Shown in pieces: positions 1 to 8,574 of a stretch of DNA of 64,000 nt (the first letter of the stretch is position 1; each line of letters starts with the position of its first letter). A model generated the notes under the pieces. It was not told the DNA's origin. It saw only the letters and a program-made list of their open reading frames with translations, and did no database searches. Made by a program: the position numbers and the translations under genes. This DNA is from Mesorhizobium sp. AR07. GTDB taxonomy: Bacteria; Pseudomonadota; Alphaproteobacteria; Rhizobiales; Rhizobiaceae. The stretch covers positions 2,790,001 to 2,854,000 of the forward strand of contig NZ_CP080525.1 in NCBI RefSeq assembly GCF_024746815.1, given 5' to 3'.

Positions 1-86
1 GCGCCGGTGCTCAAGGCTATCTCTTGAAGCCATTCAACCGGCCGCAACTGCTCGAGCGCTTTCGCACCTTGAAGATCGCTGCCTGA
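1..86 (+). CDS. C-terminal end of a response-regulator receiver domain (partial)
   Basis: The frame is open from the window edge (first full codon at position 3) to TGA at 84-86 and gives 27 residues. It contains GYLLKPF, the loop around the conserved lysine that ends a two-component receiver domain, followed by a short final helix and no output domain. It is therefore either a single-domain receiver or the tail of a hybrid histidine kinase. The remainder lies outside the window, so the partner kinase cannot be named. A strong hairpin follows it. Confidence 0.6.
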   Translation, partial: AGAQGYLLKPFNRPQLLERFRTLKIAA

Positions 87-144
87 TCGGGCTTGCCGCT
101 TAAATCCGTTTCAACGCGACGCGCTTTAGCATCGGCCCATCACG

Positions 145-172
145 CAAAAAACCCGGCCGAGCCGGGTTTTTT
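145..172. terminator. Bidirectional rho-independent terminator
   Basis: A-tract, CCCGGC, a 3-base loop, GCCGGG and a T-tract form a short GC stem flanked by six A and six T residues. It works on both strands. It sits between the receiver gene ending at 86 and ctrA, whose stop codon is at 206 on the other strand, so it probably ends both transcripts. Confidence 0.85.
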
Positions 173-205
173 GTTGAGGAAGAAATCCCGGCGGCGCGTC
201 GTCGC

Positions 206-901
206 TCAGGCGCTGACGCGGATGTCTTCTGGTTCGCGCAGCACGTAGCCACGGCCCCAGACCGTCTCGATGTAGTTCTGGCCACCGGACGCCGCGTCGA
301 GCTTCTTGCGCAACTTGCAGATGAAGACGTCGATGATCTTGAGCTCGGGCTCGTCCATGCCGCCGTAGAGGTGGTTGAGGAACATTTCCTTGGTCAGCGT
401 GGTGCCCTTGCGCAACGAGAGCAGCTCCAGCATCTGGTATTCCTTGCCAGTGAGGTGCACGCGCTGGCCGCCGACTTCAACGGTCTTGGCATCGAGGTTG
501 ACCACCAGGTCGCCGGTAGTGATGACCGACTGGGCATGGCCCTTGGAACGCCGCACGATGGCATGAATGCGGGCAACCAGCTCATCCTTGTGGAATGGCT
601 TGGTCATATAGTCGTCGGCGCCGAAGCCGAGGCCGCGCACCTTGTCCTCGATACCGGCCATGCCGGAGAGGATGAGGATCGGCGTCTTTACCTTGGAAAG
701 ACGAAGTGTTCTCAAGACCTCATAGCCCGACATGTCAGGCAAATTGAGGTCGAGAAGGATGATGTCATAGTCGTAGAGCTTGCCTAGATCGACACCCTCT
801 TCGCCGAGATCGGTCGTGTAGACATTAAAACTTTCCGATTTCAGCATCAACTCGATGCTTTGTGCGGTTGCACTGTCATCTTCTATCAGCAGAACACGCA
901 T
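206..901 (-). CDS. ctrA: Cell-cycle master response regulator CtrA
   Basis: The 231-residue protein is an OmpR-class response regulator. The receiver domain covers about residues 1-115, with the acidic pocket ED at 7-9, phospho-acceptor Asp51 (LLDLNLPD) and Lys101 (TKPF). The winged-helix DNA-binding domain covers about 125-225 and ends in the [13 protein letters not shown] wing. The length and the receiver/DNA-binding sequence are those of alphaproteobacterial CtrA, which controls replication, division, motility and DNA methylation in this class. The ATG is preceded by GGGGAA. The upstream 450 bp hold a cluster of GANTC methylation sites. The CtrA-inhibitor gene sciP lies 2.4 kb away. Confidence 0.97.
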   Translation of the reverse strand: MRVLLIEDDSATAQSIELMLKSESFNVYTTDLGEEGVDLGKLYDYDIILLDLNLPDMSGYEVLRTLRLSKVKTPILILSGMAGIEDKVRGLGFGADDYMTKPFHKDELVARIHAIVRRSKGHAQSVITTGDLVVNLDAKTVEVGGQRVHLTGKEYQMLELLSLRKGTTLTKEMFLNHLYGGMDEPELKIIDVFICKLRKKLDAASGGQNYIETVWGRGYVLREPEDIRVSA

Positions 902-1055
902 TTCATTCCCCTTTTCTGCTGCCGGACCATTTCACGACCCGTCCGGACCCGGAGCAGTGGTTGCCTTATGCAGAGGCTGCCATTGAATGGTTAACAAAAC
1001 CTAATTTCCCGTCCATGACGGTACCAGATTTTTTAACCCCTTTCTACACCCTCTT

Positions 1056-1152
1056 GAATCTAATAACGAATCACAGAACCAAATTCCTAATGCAACACAT
1101 TAATAACCCGGACTAAGTGACTCCAGGGACTCATCGACGCGGCTTTCGAATC
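1056..1152. promoter_or_regulatory. Cluster of five GANTC (CcrM) methylation sites upstream of ctrA
   Basis: GANTC occurs at 1056-1060, 1068-1072, 1119-1123, 1128-1132 and 1148-1152, and once more at 1348-1352 directly before the fliJ-like ATG. A random site is expected about once per 256 bp, so five in 97 bp is a clear excess. In Caulobacter and several Rhizobiales, CcrM methylation of GANTC in ctrA promoters times ctrA transcription. The function here is inferred from that precedent. The rest of the 902-1352 gap holds no gene that I can support. Confidence 0.6.
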
Positions 1153-1352
1153 GGCGGCCGAATTTTTACCCGGCCTTAAGTCCTGACCCGTATGATTAAC
1201 AATGCCCGTAAACGAATGGTTACCGCCGGCAAAAAACTTTAGGATTTTGTTTCCCATAGTTCGGGGAAAGCCGGTGGACACGGGCAACGCTTGGGCCTTT
1301 CCAGGTGGTTTGGACGATATGTGCGGGTGTGCGTTTCCGGGAGTACCGAATC

Positions 1353-1730
1353 ATGAAGTCACGTGAAAACCTCGTTCGGCTGAAACAGTTTCAGGTGAAT
1401 GAGAAGCGGCGGCAGCTGCTGCAGCTCGACATGATGATCGCCGAGTTCGAACGCATGGCCGTCGAACTGGAGCTTCAGATCACCGCCGAGGAAAAGAAAG
1501 CCGGCATCACCGACATCAACCATTTCGCCTATCCGACCTTCGCCAAGGCAGCTCGCCTGCGCCGCGACAACCTCAGAAATTCCCAAAGCGACCTCGCTCA
1601 GCAGCGAAGCACTGCCGAATCACTACTCGGCGAAGCTGAAGCGGAGCTTTCCAAGGCGGAAATGCTCGAGTCGCGCGACACCAAGATTCGCGAAGCCGAA
1701 GTCGGCGGCCGCAGCGCCATGATCGGCTGA
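1353..1730 (+). CDS. fliJ: FliJ-like coiled-coil protein, possible flagellar export chaperone
   Basis: The 125-residue protein starts with MKSRENLVRLKQFQVNEKRR and is almost entirely charged alpha-helix with heptad-like Leu/Ile/Met spacing, as in FliJ, the small coiled-coil partner of the flagellar export ATPase FliI. The ATG at 1353 was chosen because CGGGAG lies 9 bases upstream; an earlier in-frame start would add a non-conserved basic leader. A fliJ-type gene beside ctrA is familiar in Rhizobiales, but fliI is not adjacent here. The FliJ family is hard to separate from other short coiled coils by eye. Confidence 0.6.
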   Translation: MKSRENLVRLKQFQVNEKRRQLLQLDMMIAEFERMAVELELQITAEEKKAGITDINHFAYPTFAKAARLRRDNLRNSQSDLAQQRSTAESLLGEAEAELSKAEMLESRDTKIREAEVGGRSAMIG

Positions 1731-1801
1731 AGCCACGTATCCGCGGCGCTTGCCACTCGGGCGGGCGCGGCAACACAGGTTTTCGGCTGAACCAAGCGGC
1801 C

Positions 1802-2200
1802 CTAGGCGGCCCAATCCGCTTCATTTTTGGCAACAGCCCGTGCGCGGGCCTCCTTGATGTCGGGCGCATGCTGCTCCGACCACGACCGGATCTGGTTGAG
1901 CAGTCCCGCCAGGTTCTGGCCGAGCTCGGTCAATTCATATTCGACGCGTGGCGGGATGACCGGGAAGATCTCGCGCCGCACCAGGCCGTCGCGCTCGAGC
2001 ACCCGCAATGTCTGCGTCAGCATCTTCGGCGTGATGCCTTCGAGCTTGCGGGCAAGCTCGCCATTGCGCTGCCGGCCTTTGCGCAGCGCACAAACCACCA
2101 GATAGACCCATTTGCTGGCCAGCATCTCCAGCACGGTGTGCGAAGGACACGTCCGCCGGAACGCGTCATAGCCGAAAGGTGCGTTAAAATCACTATCCAT
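1802..2200 (-). CDS. HxlR-family winged-helix transcriptional regulator
   Basis: The 132-residue protein has the HxlR/MarR-like layout: an N-terminal Cys (RRTCPSHTVLEMLASKW), then the winged helix with GELARKLEGITPKMLTQTLRVLERDGLV and the wing PRVEYELTELG. The ATG at 2200 was preferred to the upstream in-frame start because the conserved family N-terminus begins there. HxlR proteins often sense electrophiles or redox state through the N-terminal Cys and repress an adjacent oxidoreductase. The divergent gene at 2290 fits that role. The intergenic region has inverted repeats suitable as operators. Confidence 0.88.
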   Translation of the reverse strand: MDSDFNAPFGYDAFRRTCPSHTVLEMLASKWVYLVVCALRKGRQRNGELARKLEGITPKMLTQTLRVLERDGLVRREIFPVIPPRVEYELTELGQNLAGLLNQIRSWSEQHAPDIKEARARAVAKNEADWAA

Positions 2201-2263
2201 AAGGTACCTATATATCAAAAAGGTACATACTGGACAAGGGACTATTACTATCCAAATGATAGT
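2201..2263. promoter_or_regulatory. Divergent promoter/operator region between hxlR-type gene and oxidoreductase
   Basis: The region holds AAGGTACCTAT, with the 8-bp palindrome AGGTACCT at about 2202-2209, a second AAGGTAC half-site near 2220, and an inverted repeat ACTATC-5-GATAGT at 2247-2263. It is AT-rich compared with its flanks and lies between the two divergent start codons. These are plausible binding sites for the HxlR-type regulator. The assignment is inferred from position and symmetry only. Confidence 0.4.
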
Positions 2264-2289
2264 GGCACAAACCAAGCAGGAGACATCCC

Positions 2290-3216
2290 ATGCGTGCCGT
2301 TATCCAGAATTCCGTCGGCGGACCCGACGTTCTTTTCGTCGCCGACCGGCCCAATCCTGCACCAAAATCCGGCGAAGTGCTGGTCCGCGTCAGGGCAGCC
2401 GGCATCAATCCGGTCGATGGCGCCGTCCGCGCCGGCTACTATCAGCTGCTCGGCGAGCCGCCCTTCATCCTGGGCTGGGATATCTCGGGAACCGTCGAGG
2501 CGCTGGGCTCCGGCGTCACCGGCTTCAAGGTCGGTGACACTGTGTTTGGCATGCCACGCTTCCCCAAGCAGGCCGCGGCTTACGCGGAACTGGCCGCAGT
2601 ACCTGCCGATGAAATCGCGCTGAAGCCGAAGGGCGCCGACCACATCCAGGCAGGTGCATTGCCGCTGGCCGGCCTGACCGCCTGGCAGGGTCTCGTTCGC
2701 CATGGCGGGCTGAAATCGGGCCAGCGCGTGCTGGTCCACGCCGCCGCCGGCGGCGTCGGCCATCTGGCGGTGCAGATCGCCAAGGCGCGTGGTGCGTTTG
2801 TCATCACCACCGCCAGCACGCAAAAGCTCGATTTCGCCCGCTCGCTCGGCGCCGACGAGGTTATCGACTACACCAAAGGCGATTTCGCCGACCAGGTTCG
2901 AGACATCGATCTCGTGCTGGAGACTGTTGGCGGCGACCATGCCGAGCGCTCGCTGAAGGTGCTCAAGCGTGGCGGCGTGCTGGTATCATTGCTCAATGTC
3001 AGTGACGCCGCAAAGGCGCAGGCCGGCGCGCAAGGCATCCGGGTCGTGCGCATGTCAGTCGTGCCTGACCGCGAAGGTCTGATGGAACTCGGCGAGTTGA
3101 TCGATGCGAACAAGCTCGCCGTCCATGTAGCGAAAAGCTTCCCGCTCGAGCAGGCTGGTGCTGCTCACGCCTTCCTCGCCACCAGGCCGATTGGCAAGGT
3201 GGTGCTGACGGTCTGA
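2290..3216 (+). CDS. NADP-dependent quinone oxidoreductase / zinc-less MDR-family dehydrogenase
   Basis: The 308-residue protein is a medium-chain dehydrogenase/reductase of the quinone-oxidoreductase branch. The GroES-like domain is at about 1-115 (PGEVLVRVRAAGINPVDGAVRAGYY type), followed by a Rossmann domain with VHAAAGGVGHLAVQIAKARGA near 145-165, the AAxGGVG motif of the NADPH-binding QOR group. The structural and catalytic zinc cysteines of alcohol dehydrogenases are absent. It probably reduces quinones or alpha,beta-unsaturated carbonyls. GGAGA precedes the ATG at good spacing. It is divergent from the HxlR-type regulator and probably controlled by it. Confidence 0.88.
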   Translation: MRAVIQNSVGGPDVLFVADRPNPAPKSGEVLVRVRAAGINPVDGAVRAGYYQLLGEPPFILGWDISGTVEALGSGVTGFKVGDTVFGMPRFPKQAAAYAELAAVPADEIALKPKGADHIQAGALPLAGLTAWQGLVRHGGLKSGQRVLVHAAAGGVGHLAVQIAKARGAFVITTASTQKLDFARSLGADEVIDYTKGDFADQVRDIDLVLETVGGDHAERSLKVLKRGGVLVSLLNVSDAAKAQAGAQGIRVVRMSVVPDREGLMELGELIDANKLAVHVAKSFPLEQAGAAHAFLATRPIGKVVLTV

Positions 3217-3253
3217 CCGTCAGAAGGATCGCTTCGAAAAACATGAAAAACAC

Positions 3254-3279
3254 AAAGGGCGCGGAGTGCCGCGCCCTTT
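3254..3279. terminator. Terminator hairpin between convergent genes
   Basis: The arms AAAGGGCGCGG and CCGCGCCCTTT are perfectly complementary around a 4-base loop. The oxidoreductase (ending 3216) and sciP (ending 3299 on the other strand) converge on it. On the minus strand it is followed by TTTGTGTTTTTC, so it is a good intrinsic terminator for sciP. On the plus strand the T-run is short. Confidence 0.8.
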
Positions 3280-3298
3280 GATCGTGTTCAGACCGGCT

Positions 3299-3574
3299 CT
3301 AGTGCCGGTATTGCTGGATGCGCGTCGTGCGCAGCCCGGCAAGGCCGTATTCGTCGATCGACGCCTGCCAGGACAGGAATTCCTCGGTGGTGAGCTTGTA
3401 GCGCTGGCATGCCTCTTCAAGGCTCAAGAGCCCGCCGCGCACCGCCGCAACCACTTCCGCCTTGCGCCGGATAACCCAGCGACGTGTATTCGTCGGCGGC
3501 AGATCGGCAATCGTAAGAGGGCTGCCGTCAGGCCCGATAACATACTTGACTCTCGGTCTAACCAGATCGGTCAT
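3299..3574 (-). CDS. sciP: CtrA-inhibitory protein SciP (DUF1153)
   Basis: The 91-residue protein is a single DUF1153 helix-turn-helix domain with RPRVKYVIGPDGSPLTIADL near the start, RRWVIRRKAEVVAAVRGGLL in the middle and a short basic tail LRTTRIQQYR. This matches SciP, the small protein that binds CtrA in Caulobacter and keeps it from activating transcription in G1. The full family length is present. It lies 2.4 kb from ctrA on the same strand. Its upstream region holds a near-match to the CtrA recognition motif, which fits the known feedback in which CtrA drives sciP. Confidence 0.93.
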   Translation of the reverse strand: MTDLVRPRVKYVIGPDGSPLTIADLPPTNTRRWVIRRKAEVVAAVRGGLLSLEEACQRYKLTTEEFLSWQASIDEYGLAGLRTTRIQQYRH

Positions 3575-3630
3575 CGTACTCTCTACAAAAAACTCAAAGA
3601 CCCAATCCCCGCCACGTTACCGCCACAGCT

Positions 3631-3645
3631 TTAAAAATTGCCTAA
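3631..3645. promoter_or_regulatory. Near-consensus CtrA box upstream of sciP
   Basis: TTAA-N7-CTAA differs by one base from the CtrA motif TTAA-N7-TTAA. It lies 57-71 bp upstream of the sciP ATG, where an activator could act. In Caulobacter sciP is a CtrA target, so the position is meaningful, but a one-mismatch match occurs by chance fairly often. Nothing else was recognised in the 3575-3863 gap. Confidence 0.4.
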
Positions 3646-3863
3646 GCAGACCCTAATGACTAGGTAAGGATCATGAACGCCGCGTTAGTCTTTTCGCCGG
3701 CATTTGAAACATCGGCCTGGAAGCGGCGGCAGTGGGCGGAAAAACCTGCCCATTCACAGGAGCGGCCGCAACTTGCTGAGCGGACCTGCAAGCTGGCGTA
3801 GCCGGAAAGCTTGACCTATATTCCCGTCATTGGCATTCAGGCGCCGCGCAGAACGAAAGAACC

Positions 3864-5054
3864 ATGAACAGCCTCGATCTTCCCGGACGTCCCGAAAACA
3901 CCCGCATCGTCGTCGCCATGTCGGGCGGCGTCGATTCGTCCGTCGTCGCCGGCCTGTTGAAACGCGAAGGCTATGATGTCGTCGGCGTCACCTTGCAGCT
4001 CTACGACCATGGCGCGGCGACGCACCGGGCCGGCTCATGCTGCGCCGGGCAGGATATCGACGACGCCCGCCGTGTGTCGGAGACGCTCGGCATTCCCCAC
4101 TATGTGCTCGACTATGAGGAACGCTTCCGCAAGGCGGTCATCGATCCCTTCGCCGAAAGCTATGTCGCCGGCGAGACGCCGATCCCGTGCGTTTCCTGCA
4201 ACCAGACGGTGAAGTTCGCCGATCTTCTGGCCACCGCCAAGGAGCTTGGCGCCGACGCGCTGGCCACCGGCCACTATATCCGCTCCGGCGCCAATGGCGC
4301 CCACCGCGCGCTGTTCCGGCCTGTCGACGCCGACCGCGACCAGAGCTATTTCCTGTTCGCCACCACGCAGGCGCAGATCGACTATCTGCGCTTCCCGCTC
4401 GGCGGCCTATCGAAGCCGCAGGTTCGCGCCATTGCCGAGGAGATGGGGCTGACGGTCGCCGCCAAGCAGGACAGCCAGGACATCTGCTTCGTGCCGCAAG
4501 GCAAGTATTCCGACATCATCGCCAAGCTGAAGCCGGCCGCTGCCAATCCCGGCGACATCGTCCACATCGACGGCCGCGTGCTCGGCCGCCATGAGGGCAT
4601 CCTGCGCTACACGATCGGCCAGCGCCGCGGAATCGGCATCGCTTCCGGCGAGCCGCTCTATGTCGTCCATCTCGACGCCGACCGCGCGCGCGTCGTGGTC
4701 GGCCCGCGCGAGGCGCTGGAGACGCACAAGATCTATCTGCGCAACATGAACTGGCTGGGCGATCGCGCACTGGCCGATGTCCCCGCCGGCGGCCTGGAAC
4801 TGTTCGCCAAGGTCCGCTCGACGCGCCCGCCGCGCCCCGCCGTGCTGCATCACGGCAGCGGCGCGACATGGGTGGAACTGGTCGATGGTGAGTCCGGCAT
4901 CGCGCCCGGACAGGCCTGCGTGCTCTATTCCGATGACGGCAACGAGGCGCGCGTGTTCGGCGGCGGCTTTATCGAACGCTCGGAGCGTGGCGCCGAGGCC
5001 GAGGCCATGCTGATGCGGCTCGCCGCCAGGCCGGCGCAGGTTCCCGCCGAGTAA
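3864..5054 (+). CDS. mnmA: tRNA-specific 2-thiouridylase MnmA
   Basis: The 396-residue enzyme thiolates U34 of tRNA-Lys, -Glu and -Gln using ATP and sulfur relayed from a persulfide carrier. The PP-loop SGGVDSS is at residues 20-26. The catalytic cysteine pair is visible as Cys112 in PCVSCN and Cys208 in [11 protein letters not shown]. The GHYIR and [10 protein letters not shown] segments are also typical. Length is normal for the alphaproteobacterial form, which has a short N-terminal extension. ATG 3864 is preceded by GAAAGAA. It appears monocistronic; the next gene is convergent. Confidence 0.96.
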   Translation: MNSLDLPGRPENTRIVVAMSGGVDSSVVAGLLKREGYDVVGVTLQLYDHGAATHRAGSCCAGQDIDDARRVSETLGIPHYVLDYEERFRKAVIDPFAESYVAGETPIPCVSCNQTVKFADLLATAKELGADALATGHYIRSGANGAHRALFRPVDADRDQSYFLFATTQAQIDYLRFPLGGLSKPQVRAIAEEMGLTVAAKQDSQDICFVPQGKYSDIIAKLKPAAANPGDIVHIDGRVLGRHEGILRYTIGQRRGIGIASGEPLYVVHLDADRARVVVGPREALETHKIYLRNMNWLGDRALADVPAGGLELFAKVRSTRPPRPAVLHHGSGATWVELVDGESGIAPGQACVLYSDDGNEARVFGGGFIERSERGAEAEAMLMRLAARPAQVPAE

Positions 5055-5112
5055 GCGCCACCCTCTTAGAGACGCCGTCGGATGGCCGCCGGAGTAGAGG
5101 TTCCAAACGGTC

Positions 5113-6072
5113 TCAGGATTTGGTGTGCGTGACCGTGCCGGCGGTCAGGATGCGCAGCACCCTGATCGCTTCCTCGCCGCTGGTGCGCGGTTCGGCCCGC
5201 GTCTCGATGCACTGGATGAAATGCTCCAGCTCGCGCGTCAGCGGCATGCCTTGGGCAACCGCGACATAGGACGGCTCATTTGTGGTGAAGGCCCACTGGC
5301 CGCTGTCCTGCCACACCGCATGGCGGTAGACGGCAAGCTTGCGTTCCCATGGCTCGACATCGTCGAACACCGCCATCGCCTTGGTGCCGACCACGGTCAG
5401 CCGCCGCTCGCGGTAGGGATTGAGCCGCGAGGTGAAGAGATGGCTGCGCAGGCCGTTGGGAAAGCGCATGTGCAGATGCGCGAAGTCACTGAGATTGTCG
5501 AGCAGCGCCGCACCCTCGCCGCGCACCTCGATCGGCTCGGTGCCGGTGATCGCCAGGATCATCGACAAATCATGCGGTGCCAGGTCCCACAGTGCATCGT
5601 TTTCGGTGTGGAACTTGCCGAGGCCGAGCCGGTGCGAATGGATGTAGCGGACTTCGCCGAGTTCGCCCTTGTCGATCAGCCCTTTCAGCGTCTCGAAGGC
5701 GGGATGGAAGCGCAAGACATGGCCGACCATGAAGACGCGGCCATTGTCCTTGGCCGCCTGCACCGCGCGCTCGGCATCCACGACCGTCAGCGCGATCGGC
5801 TTTTCCACCAGCACATCCTTGCCGCCCTCGACGGCGCGCACGGCAAGATCGGCATGGAATTGCGGCGGCAGCGCCATGACGATGGCGTCGATGTCATCGC
5901 GAACGAACAGCTGTTCCGGCTCGATCGCCAGGCAGTCCTGCTCGCTGGCGAAGCCTTCGGCGCGAGCCCGGTTGAGGTCGGAGACCGCGTGCAGCGCGCC
6001 GAGCGCCTTGAGGGTGCGGATGTGGTTGCTGCCCCAGTATCCGCAACCGAGGACTGCAATGCGCGGCTTCAT
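5113..6072 (-). CDS. Gfo/Idh/MocA-family NAD(P)-dependent oxidoreductase
   Basis: The 319-residue protein begins with a Rossmann fold, KPRIAVLGCGYWGSNHIRTL, whose GxGxxG loop appears as GCGYWG. VEKPIALTV near residue 95 is the EKP motif (the lysine is catalytic or binds cofactor) of this family, and the C-terminal alpha/beta domain (about 125-319) carries HxLRFHP and DLAPHDLSMI. The ATG at 6072 was preferred to an in-frame TTG nine bases upstream. The family oxidises or reduces sugars and UDP-sugar derivatives. The GCGYWG form is common in predicted UDP-N-acetylhexosamine dehydrogenases, but the substrate cannot be read from sequence. Confidence 0.87.
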   Translation of the reverse strand: MKPRIAVLGCGYWGSNHIRTLKALGALHAVSDLNRARAEGFASEQDCLAIEPEQLFVRDDIDAIVMALPPQFHADLAVRAVEGGKDVLVEKPIALTVVDAERAVQAAKDNGRVFMVGHVLRFHPAFETLKGLIDKGELGEVRYIHSHRLGLGKFHTENDALWDLAPHDLSMILAITGTEPIEVRGEGAALLDNLSDFAHLHMRFPNGLRSHLFTSRLNPYRERRLTVVGTKAMAVFDDVEPWERKLAVYRHAVWQDSGQWAFTTNEPSYVAVAQGMPLTRELEHFIQCIETRAEPRTSGEEAIRVLRILTAGTVTHTKS

Positions 6073-6312
6073 CTGTTTCAAACTCTAAAAACTCGTGGCC
6101 GAGACATAGCGACGTGCCCCCGCGAACTCAACCCCGGCGGCAGCAACCAAATGTCTGCACGGCAAAGCTTTTCGCCAATGACAATAAGCCGGCACGCCGG
6201 TTGCTTCGAAGCTTGACAGGCTTGCCCTCCCAACCTTATATCCGCGCGACCTTGGCGAACGCCCCCGACATGCCTTTCGATTTAAGGCGGATTTCGGGCC
6301 TTTCGCCGCCCT

Positions 6313-6389
6313 GGCGGGGTAGCTCAGTTGGTTAGAGCACGGGAATCATAATCCTGGGGTCGGGGGTTCAAGTCCCTCTCCCGCTACCA
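6313..6389 (+). tRNA. tRNA-Met (CAT), elongator type; integration site of the island
   Basis: A full 77-nt cloverleaf can be drawn: acceptor GGCGGGG with TCCCGCT (two G-U pairs), D-arm GCTC/GAGC, anticodon stem CGGGA/TCCTG with a 7-base loop holding CAT, T-arm GGGGG-TTCAAGT-CCCTC and an encoded CCA at 6387-6389. The D-loop and variable loop (GGGTC) resemble elongator tRNA-Met rather than tRNA-Ile(CAT), though a lysidine-modified Ile tRNA is not strictly excluded. A copy of its 3' half occurs at 46728-46764, so it is the probable attachment site for the downstream island. Confidence 0.95.
6345..6381. repeat. Left direct repeat (attL) inside tRNA-Met
   Basis: Positions 6351-6381, running from the anticodon stem to the T-arm, are identical to 46734-46764. 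Extended left to 6345 the match is 36 of 37 bases. This is the size and position of a tyrosine-integrase core site within a tRNA gene. The intact tRNA lies on this side, with the element downstream of its 3' end. Confidence 0.8.
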
Positions 6390-6906
6390 AATTCTAATTA
6401 ACCCACTGAAATATATACTAAATCTTTCCTTCGATGGTAGCGCCACCGGACGGAATTTTACAATGGAATCAACAGAGATCCCACTCAGAAGCAGCCTTGA
6501 GTGTCTCGATGACCGAAGGGGCAGCCGTCGCGACGCGTTTTGGCGAACTGAGCCGTGGTGGGTCCGGAAGGACGTGGTCTCTTAAACAAAATCAATCAGT
6601 TAGCGGGTGGTTCGCCCGGCCATATCCTTCGTATGTTCTCGTATTCGGTGGCGAACCTGGTGGCGAGGACTCCGAATGATGCATGACCCGACCAGCCACG
6701 TTTGCCAAAGGCAAGACAACGCTGAAGGCACAGGATTCCAGGTACGTTGGTTGCGGGACCCGCAACCACCGATACCGACATCCGCTGGTGGTGGCGATTT
6801 GAGAAATCTGGGCCCCATTCACGGCCTTCTTCCCGGCGCTGCGTCTGTGGCTCCTGCGGCGAGACGATGGCGCATCAAGCGCCACCTTCCAGCGACAGAT
6901 CGAGAC
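6390..6906. other. Gene-poor stretch next to attL
   Basis: This 517-bp stretch is where an integrase gene would normally lie beside the tRNA. Only short overlapping frames occur (up to about 113 codons), none with a recognisable domain or convincing ribosome site. The first 40 bases after the tRNA are AT-rich. It may be the eroded remains of an integration module, but no integrase motif can be seen. Confidence 0.5.
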
Positions 6907-8427
6907 TCAGAAAAATCCCAGCGCTTTGGTCGAGTAACTGACCAGTAGATTCTTTGTCTGCTGATAGTGGTCGAGCATCATCTTGTGGTTTTCCCGCCCG
7001 AACCCGGACGCTTTGTAACCGCCGAAGGCGGCGTGGGCGGGATAGGCGTGGTAGCAATTGGTCCACACGCGCCCGGCCTGGATGCCGCGCCCTACCCGGT
7101 AGGCGTCGTTGCCGTTGCGCGACCAGACGCCGGCGCCCAGACCGTAGATGGTATCATTGCCGATGCGGATCGCATCCTCGACGGTCTTGAACGTCGTAAC
7201 CGACAGGACCGGGCCAAAAATCTCCTCTTGGAAGATCCGCATGCTGTTGTCGCCGCTGAACACGGTCGGCTTCAGGAAGTAGCCTTTGTCCAGGTCGCCA
7301 CCGAGATGAGCGCGCTCGCCGCCAGTCAGGCATTTGGCGCCTTCCTGCTTGCCGATCTCGATATAGCCAAGGATCTTGGTCAACTGATCTTCGGAGGCTT
7401 GCGCGCCCATCTGCGTCGAAGCATCGAGCGGATCGCCGACCTTGATCTTTGCAACGCGGGCCACCGCGCGCTCCATGAACTTGTCGAAGATCGACTCCTG
7501 GACGAGCGCCCGCGAAGGGCAGGTGCAGACTTCGCCCTTGTTGAAAGCGAAGAGCGCGAAGCCTTCCAGCGCCTTGTCGAAGAATTCGTCGTCGGCATCC
7601 ATCACGTCAGCCATGAAGATGTTCGGCGACTTGCCGCCCAACTCCATGGTCTGCGGAATGAGGTGCTCGGCCGCATATCCCATGATCTGCCTTCCCGTCG
7701 TCGTCTCGCCGGTGAACGACACTTTTGAAATGCGCGGATCGGCGGCGATCGCCCGACCGACCGACGCGCCCGGACCGGTTATGACATTGAGCACGCCGGG
7801 CGGTAGGATATCCGCGGTGAGATCGGCAAGGATCAACAGCGTCAGCGGCGTGTTGGAGGCCGGCTTGATCACCGTGCAATTGCCGGCGGCAAGCGCCGGC
7901 GCAATCTTCCAAGCCGCCATCAGCAGCGGGAAGTTCCAGGGAATGATCTGGCCGACGACACCCAATGGTTCCTTGAAGTGATAGGCGATGGTGTCGTCAT
8001 CGATTGTGGAAATGGAGCCTTCGTCAGCGCGGATACAACCAGCGAAGTACCGGAAATGGTCGATGGCAAGCGGCACGTCGGCGCCCCGCGTCTCGCGGAT
8101 CGGCTTGCCGTTGTCGAGCGTTTCGGCCAGCGCCAGCAGCTCGAGATTCTCCTCCATGCGGTCGGCGACCTTGTTGAGCAGCCGCGACCGCTCGGCCGGC
8201 GACAGGCGCGCCCAGCCGTCCTTGGCCTTGTAGGCGGCATCGAGCGCCGCTTCGACGTCCACAGGCGTCGACTTCGCAACCTCGACGAGGCGTTGGCCGT
8301 TGATTGGGCTGTAGTCGGTGAAATACTGCCCGTCCAACGGCGCGACCCATTTCCCACCGATGAAGTTGCCATAGCGGGCTGGAATATTTCCCTTGGAGCG
8401 AACGAGTTCGATGGCGTGCTGGGACAT
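6907..8427 (-). CDS. NAD-dependent aldehyde dehydrogenase (AcoD/ExaC/AldB type)
   Basis: The 506-residue enzyme oxidises acetaldehyde-like aldehydes to acids. It has the family motifs in order: [21 protein letters not shown] near 163, the GETTTGRQI segment, ELGGKSPNI with the general-base Glu near 268, catalytic Cys in [11 protein letters not shown] near 302, and EEIFGPVL near 400. The C-terminus [15 protein letters not shown] is typical of the AldB/ExaC group. GGAAG precedes the ATG. It is divergent from adhP with an FNR-like box between, so alcohol could be oxidised to acetate by the pair, or acetaldehyde handled during low-oxygen growth. Confidence 0.93.
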   Translation of the reverse strand: MSQHAIELVRSKGNIPARYGNFIGGKWVAPLDGQYFTDYSPINGQRLVEVAKSTPVDVEAALDAAYKAKDGWARLSPAERSRLLNKVADRMEENLELLALAETLDNGKPIRETRGADVPLAIDHFRYFAGCIRADEGSISTIDDDTIAYHFKEPLGVVGQIIPWNFPLLMAAWKIAPALAAGNCTVIKPASNTPLTLLILADLTADILPPGVLNVITGPGASVGRAIAADPRISKVSFTGETTTGRQIMGYAAEHLIPQTMELGGKSPNIFMADVMDADDEFFDKALEGFALFAFNKGEVCTCPSRALVQESIFDKFMERAVARVAKIKVGDPLDASTQMGAQASEDQLTKILGYIEIGKQEGAKCLTGGERAHLGGDLDKGYFLKPTVFSGDNSMRIFQEEIFGPVLSVTTFKTVEDAIRIGNDTIYGLGAGVWSRNGNDAYRVGRGIQAGRVWTNCYHAYPAHAAFGGYKASGFGRENHKMMLDHYQQTKNLLVSYSTKALGFF

Positions 8428-8507
8428 GGCAACTTCCTTGTCTTGAAGCCCGGGAACATCCCAGGGTCACGGAAACTCCAGCTTTACGCCCTGCCCCGAT
8501 ACGCACA

Positions 8508-8521
8508 TTGATTTCGGTCAA
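8508..8521. promoter_or_regulatory. FNR/FixK-type box between aldehyde and alcohol dehydrogenase genes
   Basis: TTGAT-TTCG-GTCAA matches the FNR/FixK consensus TTGAT-N4-ATCAA at 9 of 10 positions. It lies 54 bp upstream of the adhP ATG and about 80 bp upstream of the divergent aldehyde dehydrogenase. FixK encoded in the same island is the obvious candidate regulator (inference). Confidence 0.6.
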
Positions 8522-8574
8522 AGCACCTTCGGCGCCGATGCTTAGTTTGCCTTCATCGACAAAGGAGTTGGATC

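Noticed and set aside
987..1210. CtrA autoregulatory box in the ctrA promoter
   Set aside because: Several TTAA tetramers occur but none pair at the N7 spacing with fewer than two mismatches. Only the GANTC sites are reported.
6434..6948. Short frames of 61-113 codons next to attL
   Set aside because: They overlap one another in several frames, lack clear ribosome sites and show no domain.
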